Source: Streptomyces sp. B93 (GTDB taxonomy: Bacteria; Actinomycetota; Actinomycetes; Streptomycetales; Streptomycetaceae). Taken from it: DNA of 64,000 bases. Each line of letters begins with the position of its first letter. The stretch's first letter is position 1. The notes under the pieces are model-generated. The model was not told the DNA's origin and made no database searches. It saw only the letters and a list, made by a program, of their open reading frames with translations. Position numbers and translations under genes: made by a program. Below, one piece after another: positions 10,992 to 20,483 of the stretch. The stretch is taken from the NCBI RefSeq assembly GCF_018070565.1, contig NZ_JAGPXL010000002.1, forward strand, positions 186,001 to 250,000. The letters are read 5' to 3'.

Positions 10992-12295
10992 TCCGTCTCC
11001 GCCGCCACGGCGTCCGGCCGCTGCGGGCCGACCGGCTCCACCAGCACCGTCGCGATCCTGTTGCGGCGGCCCGCGGCGGCCTCCGCGGTCAGGCGCAGTT
11101 CCCGGCCGTCGGGGAGTTCCACGACGGAGGACGCCCCCGCGATCGGCACCCGGCCCAGCGCCTTGGCCATCAGCCCGCCGACGGTCTCCACGTCCTCGTC
11201 GTCGAACGCCTCCAGGCCGTACAGATCGCCCAGGTCGCCGATGTCCAGGCGGGCGGTGACCCGGTAGCGGTCCTCACCGAGGGGTTCCACGGGCGGCAGT
11301 TCCCGGTCGTACTCGTCGGTGATCTCGCCGACGATCTCCTCCAGGATGTCCTCGATGGTGACGATCCCGGCCGTGCCGCCGTACTCGTCGATGACGACGG
11401 CGACGTGGTTGCGTTCCTTCTGCATCTCGCGCAGCAGGTCGCCCGCGTTCTTGGTGTCCGGCACGAAGAACGCCGGGCGCATCGCCGTGGACACCAGCTC
11501 GCTCTCCGCGTCCCGGCTGATGTGCGTCTTGCGGGCGAGGTCCTTCAGGTACACGATCCCGACGATGTCGTCCTCGGACTCGCCGGTGACCGGGATGCGG
11601 GAGAAACCGGAGCGCAGGGCGAGGGTGAGGGCCTGGCGGATGGTCTTGAAGCGTTCGATCACGATGAGGTCGGTGCGCGGCACCATCACCTCGCGCACCA
11701 GGGTGTCGCCGAGTTCGAAGACGGAGTGCACCATCCGGCGCTCCTCGTCCTCGATCAGCGACTCCTGCTCGGCGAGGTCGACCAGCGCCCGCAGCTCCGC
11801 CTCGGAGGCGAACGGGCCGCGCCTGAAGCCCTTGCCGGGGGTGAGGGCGTTACCGATGAGGATCAGCAGCGACGGGATCGGGCCCATGATCCGGGCCAGC
11901 GGCACCAGCACGTACGCCGCCGCGGTCGCCGTGTTCATCGGGTGCTGGCGGCCGATGGTGCGCGGGGAGACCCCGACGGCGACGTACGACACCAGCACCA
12001 TGACCGCTATCGCGACCAGCAGCGCCTGCGTGGTGCCGTCGACCTCGCGCAGACAGACGTAGGTGACGATCGCGGCGGCGGCCATCTCGAAGGCCACCCG
12101 GACCAGCAGCGCCACGTTGAGATAGCGGGTCGGGTCGGCGGCGACCTGGGCGAGCTTGGCGCTGCCGCGCCGCCCGGAGCGCACCGCCTCGTCGGCCCGG
12201 AAGCTGGAGACACGGGCGATGCCGGCCTCCGCGCAGGCCGCCAGCCAGGCGACGATCACCAGGGCGACCGCGCCGAGGACCAGTTGCGCACTCAT
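10988..12295 (-). CDS. CNNM/CorC family protein with CBS domains (hemolysin family)
   Basis: This 435-residue membrane protein has an N-terminal CNNM transmembrane domain with about four helices (residues 1-145). A CBS pair follows (about residues 175-305), starting [10 protein letters not shown] and including [23 protein letters not shown], and the protein ends with a CorC/HlyC domain (about residues 320-410). Such proteins are linked to magnesium or cobalt homeostasis; hemolysin is a historical name. The ATG overlaps the ybeY stop codon and the stop overlaps the next start, so it is tightly coupled in the operon. Confidence 0.92.
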   Translation of the reverse strand: MSAQLVLGAVALVIVAWLAACAEAGIARVSSFRADEAVRSGRRGSAKLAQVAADPTRYLNVALLVRVAFEMAAAAIVTYVCLREVDGTTQALLVAIAVMVLVSYVAVGVSPRTIGRQHPMNTATAAAYVLVPLARIMGPIPSLLILIGNALTPGKGFRRGPFASEAELRALVDLAEQESLIEDEERRMVHSVFELGDTLVREVMVPRTDLIVIERFKTIRQALTLALRSGFSRIPVTGESEDDIVGIVYLKDLARKTHISRDAESELVSTAMRPAFFVPDTKNAGDLLREMQKERNHVAVVIDEYGGTAGIVTIEDILEEIVGEITDEYDRELPPVEPLGEDRYRVTARLDIGDLGDLYGLEAFDDEDVETVGGLMAKALGRVPIAGASSVVELPDGRELRLTAEAAAGRRNRIATVLVEPVGPQRPDAVAAETE

Positions 12296-12789
12296 GACAC
12301 GGTCGGCGCGGGCGACGGGCCGGTCAGGCCCCGCTCGGTGCGCCAGCCGTCCACGATGGCGGCCTGGAGGCCGAACATCTCGGCCTTCTCGTCCGGCTCC
12401 TCGTGGTCGTAGCCCAGCAGGTGCAGCACGCCGTGGACGGTGAGCAGTTGCAGCTCCTCGTCCATGGTGTGCTGCGTGGGCGCCTCGGCCCCCTGCTTGG
12501 CGGCGACCTCCGGGCACAGCACGATGTCGCCGAGCAGGCCCTGCGGGGGCTCCTCGTCGTCCTTCGACGGCGGCCGCAGCTCGTCCATCGGGAAGGACAT
12601 GACATCGGTGGGCCCGGGCAGGTCCATCCACTGGATGTGGAGCTGCTCCATGGCATCGGCGTCCACGACGATCACCGAGAGTTCGGAGAGCGGGTGGATG
12701 CGCATCCGTGCGAGCGCGTAGCGGGCGATGTCGAGGATCGCCTGCTCGTCGACCTCGGTGCCGGACTCGTTGTTGACGTCGATCGACAT
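12292..12789 (-). CDS. ybeY: Endoribonuclease YbeY
   Basis: YbeY is a zinc-dependent RNase in 16S rRNA 3'-end maturation and ribosome quality control. The 165-residue protein carries the diagnostic zinc motif [11 protein letters not shown] (about residues 119-129) and the conserved [10 protein letters not shown] segment. It starts 14 bp after phoH and overlaps the CNNM gene by ATGA. Confidence 0.96.
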   Translation of the reverse strand: MSIDVNNESGTEVDEQAILDIARYALARMRIHPLSELSVIVVDADAMEQLHIQWMDLPGPTDVMSFPMDELRPPSKDDEEPPQGLLGDIVLCPEVAAKQGAEAPTQHTMDEELQLLTVHGVLHLLGYDHEEPDEKAEMFGLQAAIVDGWRTERGLTGPSPAPTVS

Positions 12790-12803
12790 GGTGCTGTGCT
12801 TGT

Positions 12804-13874
<1,071 letters not shown>

Positions 13875-14053
13875 GGGCCGGCCAGCAGGCCTGCACGTCC
13901 TCCTCGATACGACTCGCCCGCCACAAGGGCGGCCTGGCGATTTCCAGGGTACGCCGGGGGACTGACATCGCCGTAGGCCTTTTCGTCGGACGATCGTCCT
14001 GTATGCGGACGGCTGCGGAGCGTGGCGGACCACCACCGGTGCCGGGGGCGCGC

Positions 14054-15190
14054 TCAGGCCGAGCGGCGGAAGCCGATGGTGGGGACCGCGCGGCGCAGCG
14101 GCCAGGGGCGGGTGGTGGCCGGGATCAGGTCCGCCAGGAAGGCGTACCGGCGCAGCGCGGCCGGGTCCTGGTCGTCGACCGACTGCACCCGGCGCCACCA
14201 GGCGGCGACCTCGGACCAGCCGGGCGCCGACAGCGAGCCGCCGAACTCCTGCACGGAAAGGGCCGCGGTGAGCCCGGCGAAGGCGAGCCGGTCGGCGAGC
14301 GGCCAGCCCGCCAGGGTGCCGGTGACGAACCCGGCGACGAAGACGTCCCCCGCGCCGGTCGGGTCCAGGGCCTCCACCTCGATGGCCGGGACCTCCGCGG
14401 TCTCCCCGGTGCGCCGGTCCACGGCGTACGCGCCCTCCGCGCCGAGGGTGACCACGGCGAGCGGCACCCGGGCGGTCAGGGCGTGCGCCGCGGCGCGCGG
14501 GCAGGTGGTGCCGGTGTAGCGCATCGCCTCCTCGGCGTTGGGCAGGAACGCCTCGCAGTGCTCCAGGTCGGCCAGGCCCGCCAGGTCCCAGGCGCCGGTG
14601 TCGTCCCAGCCGACGTCGGCGAAGATCCGGGTGCCCTTGGCGGCGGCCTGCGCGATCCACGGGGCCGGTTTGCCCGGGGTCAGCGCGGCGACGGCCGCTC
14701 GCGCGTACGGCGGGCAGTCGGGGGCGGGTTCCTCGGGCGGGGGTTCGTGGCCGTGCGAGACCATGGTGCGCTCGCCCTCGTACGCCATCGAGACCGTGAC
14801 CGGCGAGTGCCAGCCGGGGACCGTGCGGGACGGGGTGAGGTCGATGCCCTCGCCCTGCTCCAGGGCGTCCCAGCAGTAGTCGCCGTAGTGGTCGTCGCCG
14901 AAGGCGGCGGCGAGGCAGGTCTTCAGGCCGAGGCGGGACAGGGCTGCCGCCATGTTGGCGACCCCGCCCGGGCTGGATCCCATGCCGCGCGCCCAGGACT
15001 CGGTGCCGCGCACCGGGGCGGAGTCGAGTCCGGTGAAGATGATGTCGAGGAAGACGGTGCCGGTGAGGTAGACGTCCCAGGGCGGGTCCTGCGGTGTGCG
15101 CAGGCCGCCCAGCGGGTCGACGTCGGCCCGCCCTCGGGCGGACGAGGCGGGCCCCTTTCCGGTGACGGCGGGGGCGTTGGTCGCAGTCAC
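14054..15190 (-). CDS. PfkB-family carbohydrate kinase
   Basis: The 378-residue protein belongs to the ribokinase/PfkB family of sugar and nucleoside kinases. It shows the N-terminal GGVANMAAALSRLG motif, which contacts the sugar, and the C-terminal PfkB signature DPTGAGD at residues 276-281 with the catalytic Asp. A roughly 30-residue N-terminal extension precedes the fold. The GTG start at 15190 has AGGGAG 6 nt upstream. It lies 129 bp downstream of a glucarate-dehydratase-like gene on the same strand, so a sugar-acid or keto-deoxy-sugar substrate is plausible, but the sequence does not settle it. Confidence 0.85.
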   Translation of the reverse strand: MTATNAPAVTGKGPASSARGRADVDPLGGLRTPQDPPWDVYLTGTVFLDIIFTGLDSAPVRGTESWARGMGSSPGGVANMAAALSRLGLKTCLAAAFGDDHYGDYCWDALEQGEGIDLTPSRTVPGWHSPVTVSMAYEGERTMVSHGHEPPPEEPAPDCPPYARAAVAALTPGKPAPWIAQAAAKGTRIFADVGWDDTGAWDLAGLADLEHCEAFLPNAEEAMRYTGTTCPRAAAHALTARVPLAVVTLGAEGAYAVDRRTGETAEVPAIEVEALDPTGAGDVFVAGFVTGTLAGWPLADRLAFAGLTAALSVQEFGGSLSAPGWSEVAAWWRRVQSVDDQDPAALRRYAFLADLIPATTRPWPLRRAVPTIGFRRSA

Positions 15191-15319
15191 GGTGCGCTCC
15201 CTGAGATGGTGCGGATCAGGCCAGTCTGCACCACCCCACTGACAACGCGCCGGGAACGGCGTCACCACGGGCCCCGGCGGCCCCGGGTCCCGGTACCGGT
15301 CCCGGCCCCGCACGGGGGT

Positions 15320-16609
15320 TCACCAGCGCGGCACGGACGGGGTGACCCAGTCGGGGTCGGCCACCCGCATGGCCGCCGCGTCGTCGCGGTCGCGCAGCGC
15401 ACCGTCGTCTTCGAGCCACCGCCGGTGCAGCAGGGCCAGCCGGTCGCGGTCGAGTGCGACGCCGAGGCCGGGGGCGTCCGGGACGGTGACCCTGCCGTCC
15501 TCGAAGACCAGGCGTTCGGTGAGCACGTCCTCCGACTGCCACGGGTAGTGGGAGTCGCACGCGTGGTGGAGTCCGGGGACGGTGGCGGCGACATGGGTCA
15601 TGGCGGCCAGGGAGATCCCCAGGTGGGTGTTGGAGTGCATGGACACGCCGACGCCGAAGGTCCGGCACACGGCGGCGAGCTGCTGGGTGTTGCGCAGGCC
15701 GCCCCAGTAGTGGTGGTCGGAGAGCACGACCTGCACGGCGTCGCGCGTGAACGCCTCCCTGATCTCGGCGAACGTCGTCACGCACATGTTGGTGGCGAGC
15801 GGTACGCCGGTCCGCGCGGCGACCTCCGCCATGGCCGGGGTGCCGAGCGCGGGGTCCTCCAGGTACTCGAGGACGTCACCGAGTTCCTCGGCGACCCGCA
15901 GCGAGGTCGGCACGCTCCACGCCCCGTTGGGGTCGAGCCGCAGCGGACGCCCGGGGAACGCCTCGGCGAGCGCGCGTACGGCGGCGATCTCCTCCTCCGG
16001 CGGGAACACGCCGCCCTTGAGCTTGAAGGAGGTGAAGCCGTACCGCTCGGTGAACCTGCGGGCCTGTGCGACGATCCCGGCCGGGTCGAGGGCGGCGCCC
16101 CAGTCGTCGTCCTCGGCCGCGACCCGGGCCGGGTGCGCGGCCCACTTGTAGAACAGGTAGGCGCTGTACTCGACGGTGTCGCGCACCTTGCCGCCGAGCA
16201 GCGCGTGCACGGGCAGCCCGAGCGTCTTGCCCCAGGCGTCCAGGCAGGCCACCTCGAAGCCGGAGACGACGGACAGCCGCAGCTTGTCGGCGGTCTGGAC
16301 GCCGCGCAGCCCGCCGACGTCGACCTGGTCCGTGACGTGGGCGGAGTCGACGGACACCTCGTCCGCGACGGTGAACAGGCCGTTGAGGTCGTTCACCTGA
16401 CGGCCTGTCAGACGCTGTGCGAAGGGGCGCGCCAGCTCCAGGTACTTCGTATCGCCGTACGTCTCGCCGACACCGGTCACCCCGTCGGCGGTGACCACCT
16501 CCACGATCAGCCGGGGGGTGTACGGCTGGTGCACGCCCTGGGTGTTCAGCAGCGGCGGGTCGGCGACCAGGATCGGAGTCAGCCGGACGTCGGCGATGGC
16601 GAGGTTCAC
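15320..16609 (-). CDS. Glucarate dehydratase-like enolase-superfamily enzyme
   Basis: The 429-residue protein matches the D-glucarate dehydratase branch of the enolase superfamily, which converts glucarate (and idarate) to 5-keto-4-deoxyglucarate. It has the KxK catalytic pair in SFKLKGG (Lys196 and Lys198), the metal site LRLDPNGAW and the His base near residue 325 in MHSNTHLG. The N-terminal part NTQGVHQPYTPRLIVEV is typical of this group. The GTG start has GAGGAG upstream. A possible operator lies 40-56 bp upstream and an MFS transporter is divergent, which together suggest a catabolic locus. Confidence 0.85.
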   Translation of the reverse strand: MNLAIADVRLTPILVADPPLLNTQGVHQPYTPRLIVEVVTADGVTGVGETYGDTKYLELARPFAQRLTGRQVNDLNGLFTVADEVSVDSAHVTDQVDVGGLRGVQTADKLRLSVVSGFEVACLDAWGKTLGLPVHALLGGKVRDTVEYSAYLFYKWAAHPARVAAEDDDWGAALDPAGIVAQARRFTERYGFTSFKLKGGVFPPEEEIAAVRALAEAFPGRPLRLDPNGAWSVPTSLRVAEELGDVLEYLEDPALGTPAMAEVAARTGVPLATNMCVTTFAEIREAFTRDAVQVVLSDHHYWGGLRNTQQLAAVCRTFGVGVSMHSNTHLGISLAAMTHVAATVPGLHHACDSHYPWQSEDVLTERLVFEDGRVTVPDAPGLGVALDRDRLALLHRRWLEDDGALRDRDDAAAMRVADPDWVTPSVPRW

Positions 16610-16648
16610 GGGGCGGCTCCTCTGAGGAGCGGCGAGGCCATCTCCCCA

Positions 16649-16665
16649 CGTAGACGTTGTCCATG
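16649..16665. promoter_or_regulatory. Imperfect inverted repeat upstream of the dehydratase gene
   Basis: CGTAGAC and GTCCATG flank a GTT spacer, with 5 of 7 positions symmetric. The site lies in the gap between the divergent dehydratase and MFS genes and could be an operator for a local regulator. No regulator gene is adjacent. Confidence 0.3.
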
Positions 16666-16862
16666 TATGCGGATGGAGCATGGCGCCGCACTGCTACCCG
16701 GCCGCCGATTCGTCAAACACATATGTAACTCAGATCACACAATCAGCGCTCCCGTTGCGGTCCCCCGGCTTGATACAAATTGCCCGCGCGTTCCTGTCTG
16801 TCGACGGTCGTCGCCCAATCCCCCCTTTTGTGCCGTTCATTCCGCATGCCCTGGGAACGCCC

Positions 16863-18059
16863 GTGTCCGCCCGCACCACCACCCCCTGGCCCCTCGTCGC
16901 CCTCTTCACGGCCGGGTACCTCGCCCCGTACCTCCTGCCGACCGTCGTCGGCCGACTCGACTCGGGGCTCAACCTCACCGCCACCCGCTCCGGCGCCATC
17001 GGCAGCGCACTGCTGCTGAGTTCGGCGTCGGCGGGGTTCCTGTCCGCCTCACGCGTCCACCGCGTCGGCCCGCGCGTCCTCGCCCGCCTCGGCCTGACGC
17101 TCGCCGTACTCGGCTACGGGACGGCCGCGCTGACCGGCTCGCTCCCGGCGGTCGTCGGCGGCGCGGTCGTCGGCGGCTTCGGCTCCGGTACGGCCACGGC
17201 GGTCGCCGCCACGCTGATCGCGGGCCGCCTGGACCCGCACCGGACCACCACGCTCGGGCTGCTGAGCGTCTCCGCGCTGGCGGGCGCGGTCTATCTGACG
17301 GTCCCGCACCTCGGTCCCGGCCACGGTGTGCCGCTGGCCGCGATCGCCCTCACCGCGGTCGCCGTCTGGCCGCTGACCGGTCGGCTGCGCGCCGCCGTCC
17401 CTGACGCGGAGCACACCACCGACACGGCCGCCGCCCGTCTGCCCCACCGCCGCGCCGGGGTCGTCCTCGCCGCCACCCTGCTGTGCTGGTCGCTCGCCCA
17501 GAACTCCCTGTGGGGCGTCAGCGGGCGCATCGGCCTCACCCAGGCACACCTGAGCGAGGTCACGGTCGGCGCGGTGTTCGCCGTGGCGCTCGGCGCGGGG
17601 CTCGTCGGGGTCGTGCTGGCGAGCGCGCTGGGGCCGCGGCTCGGGGTCGCGCTGCCGATCGGCGGGGGTACGGCGGTGATCGCGGTGTGCATCGCGGTCA
17701 GTGCCGCCGCGACCGATCTGACCAGTTTCGCGGCCGGTGAGATCGCGTGGAACGCCCTCTACCCGATCGTGCTGTCGTACGTCATCGGGCTCGCGGCCTC
17801 GCTTGACGGGCGGGGGCGGTGGGCGGTGCTGGTGGGCTCCGCCTCTTCGCTGGGGACCGCGGCGGGGCCCGTGGTCGGCAGCGTGCTGGCGGCGCAGGTC
17901 GGCTTCGCCGGCATGGGGGTCGTGCTCGCGGGCGGCCTGCTCGTGGCCGCCGTTCCGATGACCGTGGTCGCGCTGAGGGCGGGGCGGGCGCGGGTGCCGG
18001 TTGTCTCGGTGGAGGTGGTGGCGGAGCAGCGCGCCTACGAAGCCGCCACGGCTGCGTGA
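16863..18059 (+). CDS. MFS transporter
   Basis: The 398-residue protein is predicted to have about 12 membrane helices, with the major-facilitator pattern of short basic loops between helices (for example SRVHRVGPRVLARLG after helix 2). The substrate is unknown. It is divergent from the glucarate-dehydratase-like gene, so uptake of a sugar acid is one possibility. The GTG at 16863 is chosen because GGGAA lies just upstream and the sequence before it has no membrane-protein character. An ACATATGT palindrome lies in the upstream gap near 16720-16727. Confidence 0.85.
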   Translation: MSARTTTPWPLVALFTAGYLAPYLLPTVVGRLDSGLNLTATRSGAIGSALLLSSASAGFLSASRVHRVGPRVLARLGLTLAVLGYGTAALTGSLPAVVGGAVVGGFGSGTATAVAATLIAGRLDPHRTTTLGLLSVSALAGAVYLTVPHLGPGHGVPLAAIALTAVAVWPLTGRLRAAVPDAEHTTDTAAARLPHRRAGVVLAATLLCWSLAQNSLWGVSGRIGLTQAHLSEVTVGAVFAVALGAGLVGVVLASALGPRLGVALPIGGGTAVIAVCIAVSAAATDLTSFAAGEIAWNALYPIVLSYVIGLAASLDGRGRWAVLVGSASSLGTAAGPVVGSVLAAQVGFAGMGVVLAGGLLVAAVPMTVVALRAGRARVPVVSVEVVAEQRAYEAATAA

Positions 18060-18060
18060 A

Positions 18061-18137
18061 TCGCGGGTGCGGGTGCGTCGTGGCTGGTCGCGCCCACGCG
18101 GCGGAGCCGCATATCGAGGCAGCCCCGCGCCCCTGAG
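18061..18137. repeat. Dispersed Streptomyces intergenic repeat, copy 2 (long form)
   Basis: Read on the minus strand, this segment has CTCAGGGGCGCGGGG, then a block with the hairpin GCGGCTCCGCCGC, then GCGCGACCAGCCACGACG and ACCCGCACCCGCG. The outer blocks match the repeats at 5278-5328 and 34224-34273, so this is a longer version with an internal hairpin. I recognise this sequence type as common between Streptomyces genes. It sits between convergent genes and may serve as a bidirectional terminator. Confidence 0.6.
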
Positions 18138-18157
18138 GTGCGCTGCCCCGCGGCCTC

Positions 18158-19159
18158 TCAGGACTCGTAGGCGTCCAGTTCGGCCAGATATGCGGCCCGC
18201 CGCTCCTCGTCGTCCTCCAGGAACGCCGCCAGGAACGAGTTGCGGGCCAGTTCGCGCTGCTGCTCGGGGGTGAGGGGCAGGGCGTCGAAGTTGTCGCCTA
18301 TGTAGCCGCCGAAGTACGCCGGGTCGTCGGAGTTGACCGTGCAGCGCAGGCCCGCCTCGAGCATGGCCGGGAGCGGGTGGTCGGCCAGGGTGTCGACGGC
18401 GCGCAGGCGGACGTTGGACAGGGGGCACAGGGTGAGGGGGATGCGGTCGCGGACCAGGCGGGCGACCAGCTCGGGGTCCTCCATGCAGCGCAGGCCGTGG
18501 TCGACGCGCTCCACGCCGAGGAGGTCGAGGGCCTCGGTGATGTACTCCGGCGGCCCCTCCTCGCCCGCGTGCGCCACCCGCCGCAGACCGAGGGCGGCGG
18601 CGACCTCGTACACCTCGCGGAACTTCACCGGCGGGTGCCCGACCTCGGCGGAGTCCAGGCCGACGCCGGTGATCCGGTCGAGGTGGGGCTTGGCGGCCAT
18701 CAGGGTGTCCATGGCCGACTCGGCGGACTCGTCCCGCAGGAAGCACATGATCAGCCGGGTGGAGACGCCGTGCCGGGTCTCGCTGTCGCCGAGGGCGCGC
18801 CACAGCCCCTCGACGACCGTCTCCATGGAGACGCCGCGCGCCAGGTGGGCCTGTGGGTCGAAGAAGATCTCCGCGTGCCGGACGCCCTGGGCGGCGGCGC
18901 GGGCGAGATAGGCGTCGGCGAGGTCGGCGAAGTCCCGTTCGGTGCGCAGCACCGCCATCAGCCCGTAGTAGAGGTCGAGGAAGGACTGGAGGCCGTCGAA
19001 GCGGTAGGCCTCGCGCAGGGCCCCGGTGTCCGCGTACGGCAGGGTGACGCCGTTGCGGGCGGCCAGCTCGAAGGCCAGCTCGGGCTCCAGGGTGCCTTCG
19101 ATGTGCAGGTGCAGCTCAGCTTTGGGCAGGGGCATCAGGGAATGGTACGACCGTTTCAC
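18158..19159 (-). CDS. Adenosine/adenine deaminase family protein
   Basis: The 333-residue protein is a zinc-dependent purine deaminase of the amidohydrolase superfamily. It has the metal motif [13 protein letters not shown], the HAGE motif ([11 protein letters not shown]), VDHG near residue 217 and the C-terminal [13 protein letters not shown]. The form of the first and last motifs is closer to the bacterial adenine deaminases of this family than to classical adenosine deaminases, so adenine is a real candidate substrate. The GTG at 19159 overlaps the RNase Z stop codon. An ATG eight codons later (MPLPKAELH) is an equally reasonable start. Confidence 0.88.
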   Translation of the reverse strand: MKRSYHSLMPLPKAELHLHIEGTLEPELAFELAARNGVTLPYADTGALREAYRFDGLQSFLDLYYGLMAVLRTERDFADLADAYLARAAAQGVRHAEIFFDPQAHLARGVSMETVVEGLWRALGDSETRHGVSTRLIMCFLRDESAESAMDTLMAAKPHLDRITGVGLDSAEVGHPPVKFREVYEVAAALGLRRVAHAGEEGPPEYITEALDLLGVERVDHGLRCMEDPELVARLVRDRIPLTLCPLSNVRLRAVDTLADHPLPAMLEAGLRCTVNSDDPAYFGGYIGDNFDALPLTPEQQRELARNSFLAAFLEDDEERRAAYLAELDAYES

Positions 19160-20061
19160 CTGCGCTTCGGAACCGGCACCGTCAGCAGGTCGTGGGCGAC
19201 GGTCAGCTCGCCGTCGTATCCGGCCGCCCTCGCCTGGCGTTCGAAGTCGTCCGGCGCCGAGTAGCGCTGGCTGAAGTGGGTGAGCACCAGGTGCCGTACG
19301 CCCGCGTCCCGGGCCACGCGTGCGGCCTGTCCGGCGGTGAGGTGGCCGTACTCGACGGCCAGGGCCTCGTCCTCGTCGAGGAACGTGGACTCGATGACGA
19401 GCATGTCGCAGCCCTCGGCGAGGGTGTACACGCCGTCGCAGAGGCGGGTGTCCATGACGAACGCGAACCGCTGCCCGCGCCGCACCTCGCTGACGTCCTC
19501 CAGGCGTACGCCGTTCAGCTCGCCCTCGCGCTGGATACGGCCGATGTCGGGCCCCTTGACGCCGTGCGCGGCAAGCCGGTCGGGCAGCATACGGCGGCCG
19601 TCGGGTTCGGTCAGCCGGTAGCCGTAGGACTCGACCGGGTGGGACAGCTTGCGGGCGTCGAGGCGGTACGCGCGCGTGGCGGCCAGTTCGCCGTCGGTGT
19701 CGACGGGGGCCTCGGTCAGTTCGACGGTCTCGCGGTAGGCGGTGGCGTACCGCAGCCGGTCGAAGAAGCGCTGGCCGGAGCGCGGGTAGTGGGCGGTGAC
19801 GGGGTGCGGCACCCTGTCGAGGTTGATGCGCTGGATGACCCCGGCGAGGCCGAGGGAGTGGTCGCCGTGGAAGTGGGTGACGCAGATGCGGTCGATGTCG
19901 TGGGCGGCGACCCCGGCGCGCAGCATCTGCCGCTGGGTGCCCTCGCCGGGGTCGAACAGGATGCCCTCGCCGTCCCAGCGCAGCAGGTAGCCGTTGTGGT
20001 TGCGGTGCCGGGTCGGGACCTGGCTGGCGGTGCCGAGGACGACGAGTTCACGTACGGACAC
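19156..20061 (-). CDS. rnz: Ribonuclease Z
   Basis: RNase Z cuts the 3' trailer from tRNA precursors. The 301-residue metallo-beta-lactamase-fold protein has the zinc motif [13 protein letters not shown], the exosite region between about residues 150 and 200, and the [11 protein letters not shown] motif near the C-terminus. The length and motifs fit the short bacterial form. The GTG start has only a weak ribosome site. The stop overlaps the deaminase start, and the HIT gene ends 6 bp upstream, so the HIT-rnz-deaminase genes probably form one operon. Confidence 0.95.
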   Translation of the reverse strand: MSVRELVVLGTASQVPTRHRNHNGYLLRWDGEGILFDPGEGTQRQMLRAGVAAHDIDRICVTHFHGDHSLGLAGVIQRINLDRVPHPVTAHYPRSGQRFFDRLRYATAYRETVELTEAPVDTDGELAATRAYRLDARKLSHPVESYGYRLTEPDGRRMLPDRLAAHGVKGPDIGRIQREGELNGVRLEDVSEVRRGQRFAFVMDTRLCDGVYTLAEGCDMLVIESTFLDEDEALAVEYGHLTAGQAARVARDAGVRHLVLTHFSQRYSAPDDFERQARAAGYDGELTVAHDLLTVPVPKRR

Positions 20062-20067
20062 GTCGGC

Positions 20068-20421
20068 TCACCCGGGGGGCCATTCCAGGCCCCGGCCGCC
20101 CAGGACGTGGGCGTGGGCGTGGAAGACGGTCTGACCGGCGCCGCCGCCGGTGTTGAAGACGACGCGGTAGCTGTCGAGCTTGTCCTCGTCGGCGACGGCC
20201 TTCGTCTCGCGCAGCACGTCGGCGGCGAGGTCCGGGGCACCGGTGGCGAGCGACGCGGCGTCGGCGTAGTGCGCCTTGGGGATCACCAGGACGTGGGTGG
20301 GCGCCTGCGGGTTGATGTCGCGGAACGCGACGGTCGTGTCGGTCTCGCGGACGATCGTCGCCGGGATGTGCCCCGCGACGATCTTGCAGAACAAGCAGTC
20401 TTCCTGGGCTTCGCCTGTCAT
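20068..20421 (-). CDS. HIT family nucleotide-binding protein
   Basis: The 117-residue protein has the histidine-triad motif HAHAHVLGG (from about residue 101) and the N-terminal CLFC zinc pair typical of HINT-type proteins. These hydrolyse adenosine phosphoramidates or related nucleotides. GAGGAGG lies 10 nt before the ATG. It is the first gene of an apparent operon with rnz. Confidence 0.94.
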   Translation of the reverse strand: MTGEAQEDCLFCKIVAGHIPATIVRETDTTVAFRDINPQAPTHVLVIPKAHYADAASLATGAPDLAADVLRETKAVADEDKLDSYRVVFNTGGGAGQTVFHAHAHVLGGRGLEWPPG

Positions 20422-20483
20422 GCGTGTGCCTCCTCACGCCGGTGGTCCGTTGACCCGGGCATCGTAGCGAGCGGTGCCGTGCG

